From Saprospiraceae bacterium (GTDB lineage: Bacteria; Bacteroidota; Bacteroidia; Chitinophagales; Saprospiraceae), in NCBI GenBank assembly GCA_041392805.1, contig JAWKLJ010000002.1:2619001-2683000 (forward strand): DNA of 64,000 nucleotides, in the 5' to 3' direction. Each line of letters opens with the position of its first letter. Positions within the stretch are counted from its first letter, which is position 1. The notes below the pieces were generated by a model, which was given only the letters and a program-made list of their open reading frames with translations, was not told the origin of the DNA and searched no databases. Shown piece by piece: positions 35,052-43,531 of this stretch. The position numbers and the translations under genes are program-made.

Positions 35052-35091
35052 TGGATAAGCGCATGTATGCTCTAGCTAGTAAAGGTTAGGG

Positions 35092-36435
35092 CTATTTTTT
35101 ACGACCACCACCTCCGGGGCCACCCATCATACCTGCCATACCTGGAGATTTACTTAACTTGTGCATCATTTTACGCATTTGATCAAATTGTTTGATAAAG
35201 CGGTTGATGTCGTCCAGGGATTGGCCGCAGCCTGATGCAATCCTTTTTTTTCTATTGATATTCAGCAATTCGGGATTGGCTCGTTCTTGTGGCGTCATAG
35301 AGAAAATAATGGCTTCTACCTTGTTGAAGGCATTATTATCAATATCGAGGTTTTTCGTCATTTTACTCATCCCCGGAATCATATTCATCAAACTCTTAAG
35401 GTCTCCCATTTTTCGAATCTGACCCAATTGACTCAAGAAGTCATCGAAATCAAATTTGTTTTTCCGGATTTTCTTTTCCAGTCGTTTGGCTTCTTCTTCA
35501 TCAAATTGCTCTTGTGCCCGCTCAACGAAAGAAACGATATCCCCCATCCCAAGGATCCGCTGTGCCATCCTGTCTGGATAAAACACATCCAAGGTTTCCA
35601 TCTTTTCGCCTGTACTCACAAACTTAATGGGTTTCCCTACAGTGTATTTTACTGATAAGGCAGCACCACCTCGCGTATCACCATCTAGTTTGGTTAAAAC
35701 GACACCATCATAATTGATAATATCATTAAAGGTCTTAGCGGTATTGACCGCATCCTGACCTGTCATGGAATCTACAACAAACAAGGTCTCATTCGGAAGG
35801 ATAGCCTCCTTTATGTTGGATATTTCGGCCATCATAGCCTCGTCAATCGCCAAACGTCCGGCCGTATCAACAATAACGACATCCAGGTTATTGTCCTGTG
35901 CATGCTTGATAGACTTCAAAGCAATTTCGACAGGATTCTTGCTGTCCAGGTCTTTGTAGACCGGAACGCCAACCTGTTCCCCGAGCACCGTAAGCTGATC
36001 AATGGCAGCTGGGCGATAGACATCACAAGCTACTAATAAAGGTTTCTTATTTCTTTTATCTTTTAAATGTAAAGCCAGTTTTCCAGAAAAGGTCGTTTTA
36101 CCAGAACCTTGCAAACCTGCGACCAAAATAACTGCCGGGCTTCCTTTGATATTGATACCTGCCGCCTGGCCTCCCATCAAATCCACTAACTCATCCATCA
36201 CAATCTTGACCATCAACTCGCCAGGCTTGACGGATTTCAGCACATTTTCAGACCCCAGGGCCTTGTCCTTGATTTTGTCAGTAAACTCCTTGGCAATCTT
36301 ATAATTTACATCCGCAGAAACCAAGGCTCTACGAATTTCTTTGATAGATTGCGCTATGTTGATTTCTGTTAATTTGGTATCTCCCTTAATGGCCCTAAAG
36401 GCGCCTTCTAACCGATCACTAAGACTTTCGAACAT
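35092..36435 (-). CDS. ffh: Signal recognition particle protein Ffh
   Basis: A 447-residue SRP54-type GTPase that with the 4.5S RNA delivers nascent membrane proteins to FtsY and SecYEG. N domain residues about 1-85, G domain with G1 loop GLQGSGKTTFSGK, DTAGR (G3), TKLDGD (G4), SRP signature GGAALS, and C-terminal methionine-rich M domain (LMNMIPGMSKM, MRKMMHKLSKSPGMAGMMGG). Length and order are canonical. No SRP RNA gene was recognised nearby. It is the first gene of its minus-strand unit, followed by a hairpin and the M16 gene. Confidence 0.96.
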   Translation of the reverse strand: MFESLSDRLEGAFRAIKGDTKLTEINIAQSIKEIRRALVSADVNYKIAKEFTDKIKDKALGSENVLKSVKPGELMVKIVMDELVDLMGGQAAGINIKGSPAVILVAGLQGSGKTTFSGKLALHLKDKRNKKPLLVACDVYRPAAIDQLTVLGEQVGVPVYKDLDSKNPVEIALKSIKHAQDNNLDVVIVDTAGRLAIDEAMMAEISNIKEAILPNETLFVVDSMTGQDAVNTAKTFNDIINYDGVVLTKLDGDTRGGAALSVKYTVGKPIKFVSTGEKMETLDVFYPDRMAQRILGMGDIVSFVERAQEQFDEEEAKRLEKKIRKNKFDFDDFLSQLGQIRKMGDLKSLMNMIPGMSKMTKNLDIDNNAFNKVEAIIFSMTPQERANPELLNINRKKRIASGCGQSLDDINRFIKQFDQMRKMMHKLSKSPGMAGMMGGPGGGGRKK

Positions 36436-36486
36436 GAATCAACTATTTTTTTTAATTTTCAATTATAATTAATTATTTTGGACGCA

Positions 36487-36523
36487 GAAAAGGTGACTTT
36501 TTTAAAAAAAGTAAGCCCTTTTC
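36487..36523. repeat. Nested palindrome upstream of ffh
   Basis: GAAAAGG at 36487-36493 pairs with CCTTTTC ending at 36523, around a near-perfect ACTTTTTT/AAAAAAAGT core. It lies about 50-90 bp upstream of the ffh ATG, within its probable leader or promoter region. The gene-free stretch 36436-36997 holds only this, the 123-bp palindrome and a small AATGCT/AGCATT hairpin near 36606. Confidence 0.45.
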
Positions 36524-36654
36524 AGAGAACCGAATAGCATGCTTTAATTTTGCCATGCAAATATACAGAAAATCCTTTCTTAGACAATCTTTGTGAGGAC
36601 CCTAAAATGCTAAAATAGCATTGTACTCACTGAATGGCCAAAAAATGTCTAAGA

Positions 36655-36777
36655 GACGGAAAAAAAATAAATGATACCACTTTTGATTCGCTAAAATTTT
36701 CAAAGCAACTGACTGCAAGGAAGTTGTGTGAAAATATTCGCGAATCTTTGAAAAAAGTGGTAGCATTTATTTCCGTC
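36655..36777. repeat. 123-bp imperfect palindrome, MITE-like
   Basis: The left arm 36655-36684 (starting GACGGAAAA, then AAATAAATGATACCACTTTT) pairs with the right arm 36751-36777 (AAAAAAGTGGTAGCATTTAT then TTCCGTC). Inner arms GATTCGCTAAAATTTTCA and its near-complement around 36725-36748 extend the stem. The right end CATTTATTTCCGTC is identical to the end of the hairpin at 29519-29532. CTAAAATGCT occurs just outside on both sides (36602 and 36784). It shows no credible coding potential. Confidence 0.8.
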
Positions 36778-36997
36778 ATACTACTAAAATGCTTACAGTT
36801 ACAGGCTACAGTACTTAGTGTTCAACCAGAACTTAACCTAACCTAGATTTCACGAAACCTCCTTACTTTTATTAAAACAGCGTTCATATTCACCCTTACT
36901 CCAAGATTTATTATTATTTTTGGTATTATCGCCAAATTTGATAGTGTACTTTGTGATAAACTTGAAATTATTTTTTTACTAACAAACAAATTGACAT

Positions 36998-37831
36998 ATG
37001 TCCGCACCATTAAAAGTCATCATTGTCTTGGTGTTATGGATCCTTTACACCTGGTTTGCATATGAAGGGTGTAACCTGGATCAGTGTTGTGCTGGAGAGT
37101 CAGTTGTAGTGGTTGATGAACCACCATCCGAAACTCCGACAGCGAAGCGTTATCCCATTGATTTCCAGTGGAATAATGCTTCAGCATTCACCAATGAAGG
37201 TTTTGATAAAGTCAAACAGAATTTATTGGCCCAATTAAAAGATAACAATATTCTTGAAATTACGGGCCTGTACTTTGAAGGAGAATCGGCTCCTGAAGGG
37301 TTTGAAAACATGGGTTTTGCCAGGGCTGCCAAAATCAGAGATTTGTTATCCCCTGAAGTCTCCCCTGATCGCATTAATCTGCGTGCCAGGTTAATGGACA
37401 CGCGAGAAGGTATTCAAGAAGGTTATTTCGAAGCCGCTAATTTCGAATGGAAAGCGCCTGACGCCACCGCTGCCGCAACGGTGGAAGAACTGGATGACCG
37501 TGTGATCATTCGATTCCCCTTCAACTCCACGGTAAAAGAAGCCAATGCTGCCGTCGATGAGTACCTGAATAAGCTGGCTGAAAGGGTAAAACAAACGGGT
37601 GAAAAAGTTTCCATCACAGGACATACCGACAATGTTGGCGAACCGGATAAAAACGTAACATTAGGCTTGCGCAGAGCCAAAGAAATCAGAGATATCTTAA
37701 TTTCCCGTGGGGTAAATGGCGACCTGATTTCTACCGACTCCAAAGGAGAGGCTCAGCCTGTGGATACCAATGACACCGATGCCGGCCGACATAACAATCG
37801 TCGTGCAGAAGTTCGACTTATTAAAAATTAA
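36998..37831 (+). CDS. OmpA family protein, membrane-anchored
   Basis: A 277-residue protein with an N-terminal hydrophobic helix (VIIVLVLWILYTWFAY, residues about 5-20) followed by cysteines (GCNLDQCC). A middle region of about 130 residues resembles a degenerate OmpA-like fold (TGLYFEGESAPEGFENMGFA), and the C-terminal OmpA/MotB domain shows VSITGHTDNVGEPD, LGLRRAKEIRDILISRG and HNNRRAEVRLIKN. The domain binds the diaminopimelate of peptidoglycan. The next gene starts 22 bp later and encodes a membrane protein with helix-hairpin-helix repeats; such pairing is likely functional but its role is unknown. Confidence 0.85.
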   Translation: MSAPLKVIIVLVLWILYTWFAYEGCNLDQCCAGESVVVVDEPPSETPTAKRYPIDFQWNNASAFTNEGFDKVKQNLLAQLKDNNILEITGLYFEGESAPEGFENMGFARAAKIRDLLSPEVSPDRINLRARLMDTREGIQEGYFEAANFEWKAPDATAAATVEELDDRVIIRFPFNSTVKEANAAVDEYLNKLAERVKQTGEKVSITGHTDNVGEPDKNVTLGLRRAKEIRDILISRGVNGDLISTDSKGEAQPVDTNDTDAGRHNNRRAEVRLIKN

Positions 37832-37853
37832 CACAACTAAAAACCACTTTTAT

Positions 37854-38843
37854 ATGCAATTCGATATGATTTTATTGGATAGTTTTTGGACAAACTGCTG
37901 GCCAGCCTGGTTACTGGCCTCTATTTTGCCTTTTTTATTAGGCCTTTTCCTCGGTTGGTGGCTTTGGAGTAAATACAAAGCTATGGTAGGCCAAAAGGAA
38001 ACAGAAGTGGCCTCCTGGCATAAAAAATACAATGAACTTGAAGGGGAATTCAGTGCCCTAAAATACAAATATGGTGAACTAGAGAAAGATAAAAATGGTT
38101 TGCGGGCATCCTTAAACAAATGTGAGGCAGATAAAATGACTTTATTAGCAAGAATAGAAAAAGCTAATAATGAAGGTGGCGATGCAGGAATGGTTGTGGC
38201 TTCTGGTGGAACCGCCGGCCTCGCAGAAGGGGTGCAAAGACCAGCAAGCTTGAGTACGATTTTCAAACCCCATGATTTGCAAATCGTTGAAGGCATCGGA
38301 CCTAAAATTGAACAGTTGTTAAAGGATGCCGGTATCAAAGATTGGAAAGACCTCTCTGAGTCGGATGAGGATACCTTAAATAAAATCCTTACGGATGCAG
38401 GTCCTAGATACCGAATTCACGATCCTAAAACCTGGGCTAAACAAGCAGAATTGGCCTTAAAAGGCAAATGGGACGAATTGATTGAATACCAAAAATTCCT
38501 AGATACCGGACGTGATGATCGTGGTTCTCAAACTCCTTCTAAAGTAGAAAAACTGGCCGAAAAAAAATTAGGCTTTTCTAAAAACCCAGAAGATCTGCAA
38601 ATCGTAGAAGGCGTTGGCCCTAAAATCGAGTCTATTCTAAAAGCAGCCGGAATCAATACCCGAGCCGAACTGGGAAATACCTCCGTAGAACGCTTAAATG
38701 AAATACTCGCAGAGGCAGGAGAACGCTATCGACTAGCCGATCCTACAACTTGGCCCAAACAAGCTACACTGGCAGCCGAAGAGAACTGGAGGGCACTCCG
38801 AGAATACCAAGAATTTCTAGATGGTGGCAAAACACCAAAATAA
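37854..38843 (+). CDS. Membrane-anchored protein with coiled coil and two helix-hairpin-helix-type repeats
   Basis: About 329 residues from the ATG at 37854; earlier in-frame starts would overlap the OmpA gene. A membrane helix (about 18-38, ASILPFLLGLFLGWWLW) is followed by a charged coiled coil (about 45-105), a low-complexity linker, and two tandem repeats of about 80 residues beginning DLQIVEGIGPKIEQLLKDAG (near 141) and DLQIVEGVGPKIESILKAAG (near 246). The repeats have the hairpin GxGPK of helix-hairpin-helix folds, seen in DNA-binding proteins and in L21-like annotations. DNA or nucleoid contact at the membrane is inference. Confidence 0.75.
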   Translation: MQFDMILLDSFWTNCWPAWLLASILPFLLGLFLGWWLWSKYKAMVGQKETEVASWHKKYNELEGEFSALKYKYGELEKDKNGLRASLNKCEADKMTLLARIEKANNEGGDAGMVVASGGTAGLAEGVQRPASLSTIFKPHDLQIVEGIGPKIEQLLKDAGIKDWKDLSESDEDTLNKILTDAGPRYRIHDPKTWAKQAELALKGKWDELIEYQKFLDTGRDDRGSQTPSKVEKLAEKKLGFSKNPEDLQIVEGVGPKIESILKAAGINTRAELGNTSVERLNEILAEAGERYRLADPTTWPKQATLAAEENWRALREYQEFLDGGKTPK

Positions 38844-38864
38844 CTAAGGCATAACTTTCCTATT

Positions 38865-38906
38865 AAATCCCCGCTATCTCTTCAATGGATAGGGGGGATT
38901 TTTTTT
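38865..38906 (+). terminator. Intrinsic terminator after the HhH gene
   Basis: AAATCCCC and CTATC pair with GATAG and GGGGATT, with one G-G mismatch, and are followed by a run of eight T. Position is 22 bp after the stop of the OmpA/HhH operon. Confidence 0.8.
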
Positions 38907-38920
38907 CTGTTCTTTGCTTT

Positions 38921-38980
38921 GGAAATGGGAAGGCGGAAGGAGGAAAATGAAGGTAGGAAAGTGGAAATGGGAAGGCGGAA
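38921..38980. repeat. Purine-rich duplicated motif
   Basis: GGAAATGGGAAGGCGGAA occurs exactly at 38921-38938 and 38963-38980, within a G/A-rich strand. It lies between the terminator of the HhH gene and the following lipoprotein gene; similar GGAAG-rich DNA lies after glmM near 10000. Confidence 0.7.
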
Positions 38981-39114
38981 AAGCGCTGGGGCGCAATTTT
39001 GCCACTTTTTAAATGCCTGAGGCAGCCCGACTTTATTTTATGTGGAACTCATTCCTTTATAAGAAGTTCATGGAAAAAATGCTTATTTTTCGCATTCATT
39101 TTAAAAATACCTCA

Positions 39115-39918
39115 ATGAGATACCTTTTATTCATCACTTTGGGTGCCTTTATTGCCTTTAGTTGCCAATCTGGGAAATCCACAGATCAAGCAGCAGACAG
39201 TACTGCCCCACAAGGAAATCCTCCAGCCGAAGGTTTCAACATGGTTGGATCAGATGCCATCGCAATAGAATGGGCTGACAAAGTAATGGAAGCGATGGGT
39301 GGAAGAAAAAACTGGGATAATACCCGCTTTATTACCTGGAACTTCTTTGGCCGTCATGCCTTGTTGTGGGACAAACAAGAAGGTAAAGTGAGAATTGAAT
39401 CGCCTGCCGATTCCTTGATTTTTTTGATAGATATATTCAATGATACAGGGAAAGTGAAAAAAGGAAATGTAGTTTTTGAACAGCCGGATTCTATCACTGC
39501 TTACGTGGAAAGAGGAAAAAGAATTTGGATAAATGACTCCTATTGGTTGGTGATGCCTTTTAAATTGAAAGATTCAGGTGTTACCCTGAAGTATTTGGCG
39601 CAAGACACAACCCAGGAAGGTACGATGGCAGAAATCTTGCAATTAACCTTTGAAGCAGTAGGCGTTAGCCCTCAAAACAAATATAAAATATATATTGATC
39701 CTGCTACCAACCTGGTTTGCCAATGGGACTTTTATTCTAATGCAACGGATCCTGCTCCTCGTTTCTCCATGCCTTGGAAAAACTACCAACCCCACGGCGC
39801 CATTTTATTGTCAGGAGACCGCGGAAAACCCCAGTTGTCCGATATTGCCGTTTATGCCGAAGTCCCTGCCGCCGCCTTTGAATCTTTTGACCCTGTCAAT
39901 GCAGCAGATTTGAAATAA
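39115..39918 (+). CDS. Hypothetical lipoprotein
   Basis: The ATG at 39115 gives 267 residues with a lipoprotein signal (YLLFITLGAFIAFSCQS, cysteine near residue 18); upstream in-frame starts would place the signal 30 residues in and are less likely. The mature protein starts with a low-complexity linker (KSTDQAADSTAPQGNPPAEG) and continues as a compact beta-rich domain: AIEWADKVMEAMGGRKNWDN, RFITWNFFGRHALLWD and KNYQPHGAILLSGDRGKPQL. It resembles outer-membrane lipoprotein-sorting-like proteins that bind lipid, but I do not recognise a named family. No operon partner: a terminator lies upstream. Confidence 0.75.
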   Translation: MRYLLFITLGAFIAFSCQSGKSTDQAADSTAPQGNPPAEGFNMVGSDAIAIEWADKVMEAMGGRKNWDNTRFITWNFFGRHALLWDKQEGKVRIESPADSLIFLIDIFNDTGKVKKGNVVFEQPDSITAYVERGKRIWINDSYWLVMPFKLKDSGVTLKYLAQDTTQEGTMAEILQLTFEAVGVSPQNKYKIYIDPATNLVCQWDFYSNATDPAPRFSMPWKNYQPHGAILLSGDRGKPQLSDIAVYAEVPAAAFESFDPVNAADLK

Positions 39919-39965
39919 GAAAATAGATAAAAATTGAATACAAATAGCTGATCAACAGCGTTTAA

Positions 39966-40013
39966 TGCTTTTTTTCTTGACCTAAGCCATCAGCGTTTAA
40001 TTAAAAAAAAGCA
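39966..40013 (+). terminator. T/A-arm inverted repeat after the lipoprotein gene
   Basis: TGCTTTTTTT at 39966-39975 pairs with AAAAAAAGCA at 40004-40013 across a 28-base loop containing a second CAGCGTTTAA copy. Long loop, so only a weak terminator candidate. Confidence 0.3.
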
Positions 40014-40055
40014 AGGGATTTAACAACTTCGCTTTTATTCCCCCGTAAATAGGAT

Positions 40056-40063
40056 TATTTTTG
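40056..40063 (+). promoter_or_regulatory. -7 box before the aminotransferase gene
   Basis: TATTTTTG matches TAnnTTTG and lies 32 bp before the ATG at 40096; no clear -33 TTG. Confidence 0.4.
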
Positions 40064-40095
40064 GCGCAATTTTTTTTAAAAATAAACCATTTATC

Positions 40096-41328
40096 ATGCC
40101 ATCAATTTCAAAAAGGGGAGAAGAAGTTCCATTGTCTCCCTTCCGAAAGCTGGTGCCGATTGCTGATAAAATAAAAGCAGCAGGCGTGCACGTGTATCAC
40201 CTTAATATTGGCCAACCCGATATCGAAACACCTGCGGCGGCATTAGCGAAAGTCAAAGCGACTGACATGAAAATTTTGGCATACAGCCCAACGGAAGGCA
40301 TTGCCAGCTATCGAAATAAATTGGTGGACTATTACGCGAAATTCGAAACCAACCTCACCGCAAGTCAAATTATCGTTACAACTGGTGCTTCTGAAGGTAT
40401 TCAGTTTCTATTCTTGGCCTGTATGGACAAAGGAGATGAGATGATCGTCCCAGAACCCTTTTATGCCAATTATAATGGTTTTGCTCACATTGCTGATGTC
40501 AATATCGTTCCCGTTACCTGCCATTTAGATGACGGCTTTTCATTGCCGGATGCCAAGGCTTTTGAAGCGGTCATTACACCAAAAACCAAAGCCATCTTCA
40601 TCACCAATCCAAACAACCCAACAGGTTGCTTTTATCCGGAAAAGGCTTTAAAAGAGCTGGCACAGGTGGTTAAGAAGTATGACCTGTATCTTTTTGTAGA
40701 TGAGGTGTACCGCGAATTTTGCTATGATGGTAAGGATTTTTTCTCTGTACTTCGCTTGGAGGAAATTGAAGACCATGTTGTTGTTATAGACTCTGTATCA
40801 AAGCGTTATAGTGCTTGCGGCGCTAGGGTGGGGGCTTTGGTTACTCGAAACGAAGAGCTAATTGATGCCGTTGTTCGATTCGCTAAGTTGCGCTTAAGCC
40901 CTCCGGGGCTTGGCCAGATACTGGCAGAAGGCGCCCTGGAAATGGATGATTCCTATATGATTGCCGTTAAGGCTGAATACGACCGACGCCGGAAAGTGGT
41001 TTTTGATCGATTGCAGGCTATGGATGGCGTTACGAGTTACCTGCCAGGAGGTGCGTTTTATTGCTTTGCACAATTTCCTATTCAAAATGCGGACCACTTT
41101 TGTTTGTGGCTATTAGAAAAGTTTCAACACAATGGGGCCACTGTAATGCTTTCTCCCGGGGAAGGTTTTTATGCTACCCCTGGTTTGGGTGTTAATCAAG
41201 TTAGAATAGCCTATGTGTTAAATACAAAAGATTTGCACGCTGCCATGGATTGCCTAGAGGAAGCCTTGAAGGTTTATCCTGGCCGAATCAATATCAATCA
41301 ACTAGTAGAAGGTACGGTGCTAGCTTAG
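40096..41328 (+). CDS. Class I/II PLP-dependent aminotransferase (aspartate-aminotransferase-like)
   Basis: A 410-residue fold-type I aminotransferase. Visible are YHLNIGQPDIETP for substrate binding, TTGASEGIQFLFLAC at the PLP phosphate site, ITNPNNPTGCFYP, FVDEVYREFCY and the PLP lysine in DSVSKRYSACGARVG near residue 236, plus the C-terminal arginine in GVNQVRIAYVLN that binds the alpha-carboxylate. It groups with AspC/alanine-aminotransferase-like enzymes; the amino donor cannot be assigned. Single-gene unit with its own -7 box and a long hairpin 11 bp after the stop. Confidence 0.87.
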   Translation: MPSISKRGEEVPLSPFRKLVPIADKIKAAGVHVYHLNIGQPDIETPAAALAKVKATDMKILAYSPTEGIASYRNKLVDYYAKFETNLTASQIIVTTGASEGIQFLFLACMDKGDEMIVPEPFYANYNGFAHIADVNIVPVTCHLDDGFSLPDAKAFEAVITPKTKAIFITNPNNPTGCFYPEKALKELAQVVKKYDLYLFVDEVYREFCYDGKDFFSVLRLEEIEDHVVVIDSVSKRYSACGARVGALVTRNEELIDAVVRFAKLRLSPPGLGQILAEGALEMDDSYMIAVKAEYDRRRKVVFDRLQAMDGVTSYLPGGAFYCFAQFPIQNADHFCLWLLEKFQHNGATVMLSPGEGFYATPGLGVNQVRIAYVLNTKDLHAAMDCLEEALKVYPGRININQLVEGTVLA

Positions 41329-41339
41329 CCCGTAATATG

Positions 41340-41380
41340 CCGCTGCTAATTTGAAGCCCCAAACTTCGAATTAGTAGCGG
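41340..41380 (+). terminator. Long-stem hairpin after the aminotransferase gene
   Basis: CCGCTGCTAATTTGAAG (41340-41356) pairs along 17 positions with CTTCGAATTAGTAGCGG (41364-41380), with two G-T pairs and a CCCCAAA loop. TAATTTT follows. The rest of the gap to yidC shows only the yidC promoter. Confidence 0.65.
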
Positions 41381-41505
41381 TAATTTTCGATTTATACGCG
41401 CTATTTTTAACCCCTTCGATCTCCATTTTTTTAGAAGTAACAGTGCACAGTTTACTCCTATAACTTGCGCTTAGTCTATGCTACTTTAAGAATCATCCAA
41501 CATTC

Positions 41506-41537
41506 TTGTTTTTAGCGTAAACAAAATTGTACATTTG
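41506..41537 (+). promoter_or_regulatory. Promoter before yidC
   Basis: TTG at 41506-41508, a 21-base spacer and TACATTTG at 41530-41537 match the Bacteroidota consensus; the yidC ATG is 57 bp further on. Confidence 0.6.
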
Positions 41538-41594
41538 CGGAGCTTTACAAAAGTGGCTTCCATATGGAGCTGCTATGTCATAAAATTTTAATTA

Positions 41595-43496
41595 ATGGAT
41601 AAGAATACACTCATCGGATTTGCCTTGATTTTTGTGCTATTAATCGTGTGGCAACAGTTTAATACACCAACTCAGGCTGAACTGGAAAGACAGCAACAAA
41701 TTCGAGATTCTCTAGCCTTAGTCCAAAAAACAATAGATGCTACCGTTGCTCCTGGAGAAACGGAGGAAACCGCCGCTAATCCGTTGGAGAATTTAACCGA
41801 ATTGCCAGATTCCTTGAAGCAAGAAAAATTGGCTAGCCTTTATGGCCCTTTTTATGCAGCAGGTACCGGAGAAGAGCAGTTGGTAAGCCTCGAAAATGAA
41901 TTGATGACCATTGTGTTGTCTAATAAAGGGGGGGTGATAAAGGAGGTGACCCTGAAGAAATACAAAAAAAATACCCTTACTGCTGAAAAAGAAGAAGTCA
42001 AAGTTGACCTGAAGTTATTAAATGACGAAAAGAATAAGTTTGAATATTTATTACCCATAGCTAATTTGCCAAGTGGTGGAGTGCGTACAGGTGACTTGTT
42101 TTTTGAAGCCCAGCAAAATGGGAATGAAGTCGTTTTCCGCGCAAAGGCTGGCGAAGGAAAGTACTTCGAACAAAAGTATAGCCTTCGCCCAAATGATTAT
42201 CGTATTGATTATGATATTAAGCTGGAAGGGCTTCAAAACGTTTTATCTAATGGTTCTGAGGACATCCAATTGGTTTGGCAAGATTACCTGGATCGAATCG
42301 AAATCAACCATAGCTTTGAACGCAGGTATTCAACCATCTATTTCAAACCATCAGCAGACGGCGTTGACTATTGTTCATGTACTTCGGATGATGTTGAAAA
42401 GCTAGACAACCAACCCATCAAATGGATCAGCCACTCCAACCAGTTTTTTAACAGCACCTTAATTGCGAAAGAAAATTTCAAAAGTGCTGTACTAGAAACA
42501 GCATTAGTAGGTGACGATAACGAAGACCTGAAAAAATTAAAGTCTGAATTAAGCATTCCTTATGGCCATTCCAGTAGCGAGACCTTTGGCATGGAGTTCT
42601 ACATTGGTCCTAATGAATTTGATCGCCTCCGGGCTGTAGGCCATGACCTGGAAGACATTGTTCCTTTTGGATGGAGTATTTTCGGAACCGTTAACCGCTG
42701 GATCGTCCGCCCTTTATTCAATTTTCTTTCTTCTTTTATTGGAAGTAAAGGTATCGTTATTCTCTTTTTGACCTTGTTGGTTAAACTGGTCCTATATCCT
42801 TTAACTTACAAAATGTTGTATTCTCAATCTAAAATGGGGGCCTTGAAACCCCAGATTGAAAAATTAAAGGAAAAACAAAAAGACCCTCAGCAGCAGCAGG
42901 TGGAAACCATGAAGTTGTATAGAGAATTTGGTGTAAATCCACTCGGCGGTTGTATGCCCATGGCCTTACAAATGCCAATTTGGATTGCCTTATACCGCTT
43001 CTTCCCCGCCTCAATTGAGTTTCGGCAAGCGAACTTCCTTTGGGCGACAGACCTGTCTTCCTACGATGTCTTCTTCTATTTGCCAACTGAAATTCCATTT
43101 GTAGGCGGACACATTAGTTTGTTTACTATCTTATGGGCCGTCACTACTTTGATTTATACTTATTATAACACCAAGCATATGGACATGTCGGCTAATCCTG
43201 CCATGAAATACATGCAGTACATTATGCCCGTTATGTTTCTTGGCTTTTTCAATACTTATGCCTCCGGTCTGACTTGTTACCTGCTCTTTAGTAACCTTTT
43301 TAACATCGGCCAAACGGTCGTTACCAAAAACTATATTATAGATCAAGATAAGGTCCGTGCTGAGCTGGAGGAAAACAAAAAGAAACCAAAGAAAAAATCA
43401 GGCTTCCAGGATCGCCTAGAAGCCGCTATGAAAGAACAACAGCGCATCCAGGCACAACGCGATGCACAAAAAGCCAAAAAAGGGAAAAAAAGCTAA
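41595..43496 (+). CDS. yidC: Membrane protein insertase YidC
   Basis: A 633-residue insertase that places membrane proteins with or without SecYEG. An N-terminal helix (GFALIFVLLIVWQQFN) is followed by the large periplasmic P1 beta-sandwich (about residues 90-345), and the conserved five-helix C-terminal core (about 360-590) shows GIVILFLTLLVKLVLYPLTY, FGVNPLGGCMPMALQMPIWI and the late FNIGQTVVTKNYII. The basic tail (KKPKKKSGFQDR, KKGKKS) fits ribosome contact. No rnpA or rpmH is adjacent. The 3' end shares a terminator hairpin with the convergent GH31 gene. Confidence 0.95.
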   Translation: MDKNTLIGFALIFVLLIVWQQFNTPTQAELERQQQIRDSLALVQKTIDATVAPGETEETAANPLENLTELPDSLKQEKLASLYGPFYAAGTGEEQLVSLENELMTIVLSNKGGVIKEVTLKKYKKNTLTAEKEEVKVDLKLLNDEKNKFEYLLPIANLPSGGVRTGDLFFEAQQNGNEVVFRAKAGEGKYFEQKYSLRPNDYRIDYDIKLEGLQNVLSNGSEDIQLVWQDYLDRIEINHSFERRYSTIYFKPSADGVDYCSCTSDDVEKLDNQPIKWISHSNQFFNSTLIAKENFKSAVLETALVGDDNEDLKKLKSELSIPYGHSSSETFGMEFYIGPNEFDRLRAVGHDLEDIVPFGWSIFGTVNRWIVRPLFNFLSSFIGSKGIVILFLTLLVKLVLYPLTYKMLYSQSKMGALKPQIEKLKEKQKDPQQQQVETMKLYREFGVNPLGGCMPMALQMPIWIALYRFFPASIEFRQANFLWATDLSSYDVFFYLPTEIPFVGGHISLFTILWAVTTLIYTYYNTKHMDMSANPAMKYMQYIMPVMFLGFFNTYASGLTCYLLFSNLFNIGQTVVTKNYIIDQDKVRAELEENKKKPKKKSGFQDRLEAAMKEQQRIQAQRDAQKAKKGKKS

Positions 43497-43501
43497 GTCA
43501 G

Positions 43502-43531
43502 TCAGCTGTCGGTGATTTCATCGACAGCTGA
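43502..43531. terminator. Bidirectional hairpin between yidC and the GH31 gene
   Basis: TCAGCTGTCG (43502-43511) pairs exactly with CGACAGCTGA (43522-43531). It sits 5 bp after the yidC stop and overlaps the stop and last codons of the convergent GH31 gene, so the terminator is partly coding. Confidence 0.7.

Noticed and set aside
34987..35064. Upstream extension of the M16 peptidase to the ATG at 35064
   Set aside because: It would translate through a perfect terminator hairpin and bury the signal peptide 26 residues inside.
36634..36846. Open frame of 70 codons upstream of the OmpA gene
   Set aside because: It lies almost wholly on the 123-bp palindrome; the protein is a by-product of the inverted repeat and shows no domain or signal.
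36436..36997. SRP 4.5S RNA gene next to ffh
   Set aside because: The conserved SRP RNA tip (GGAAGCAGC-type loop) was not found in this gap; only palindromes are visible.
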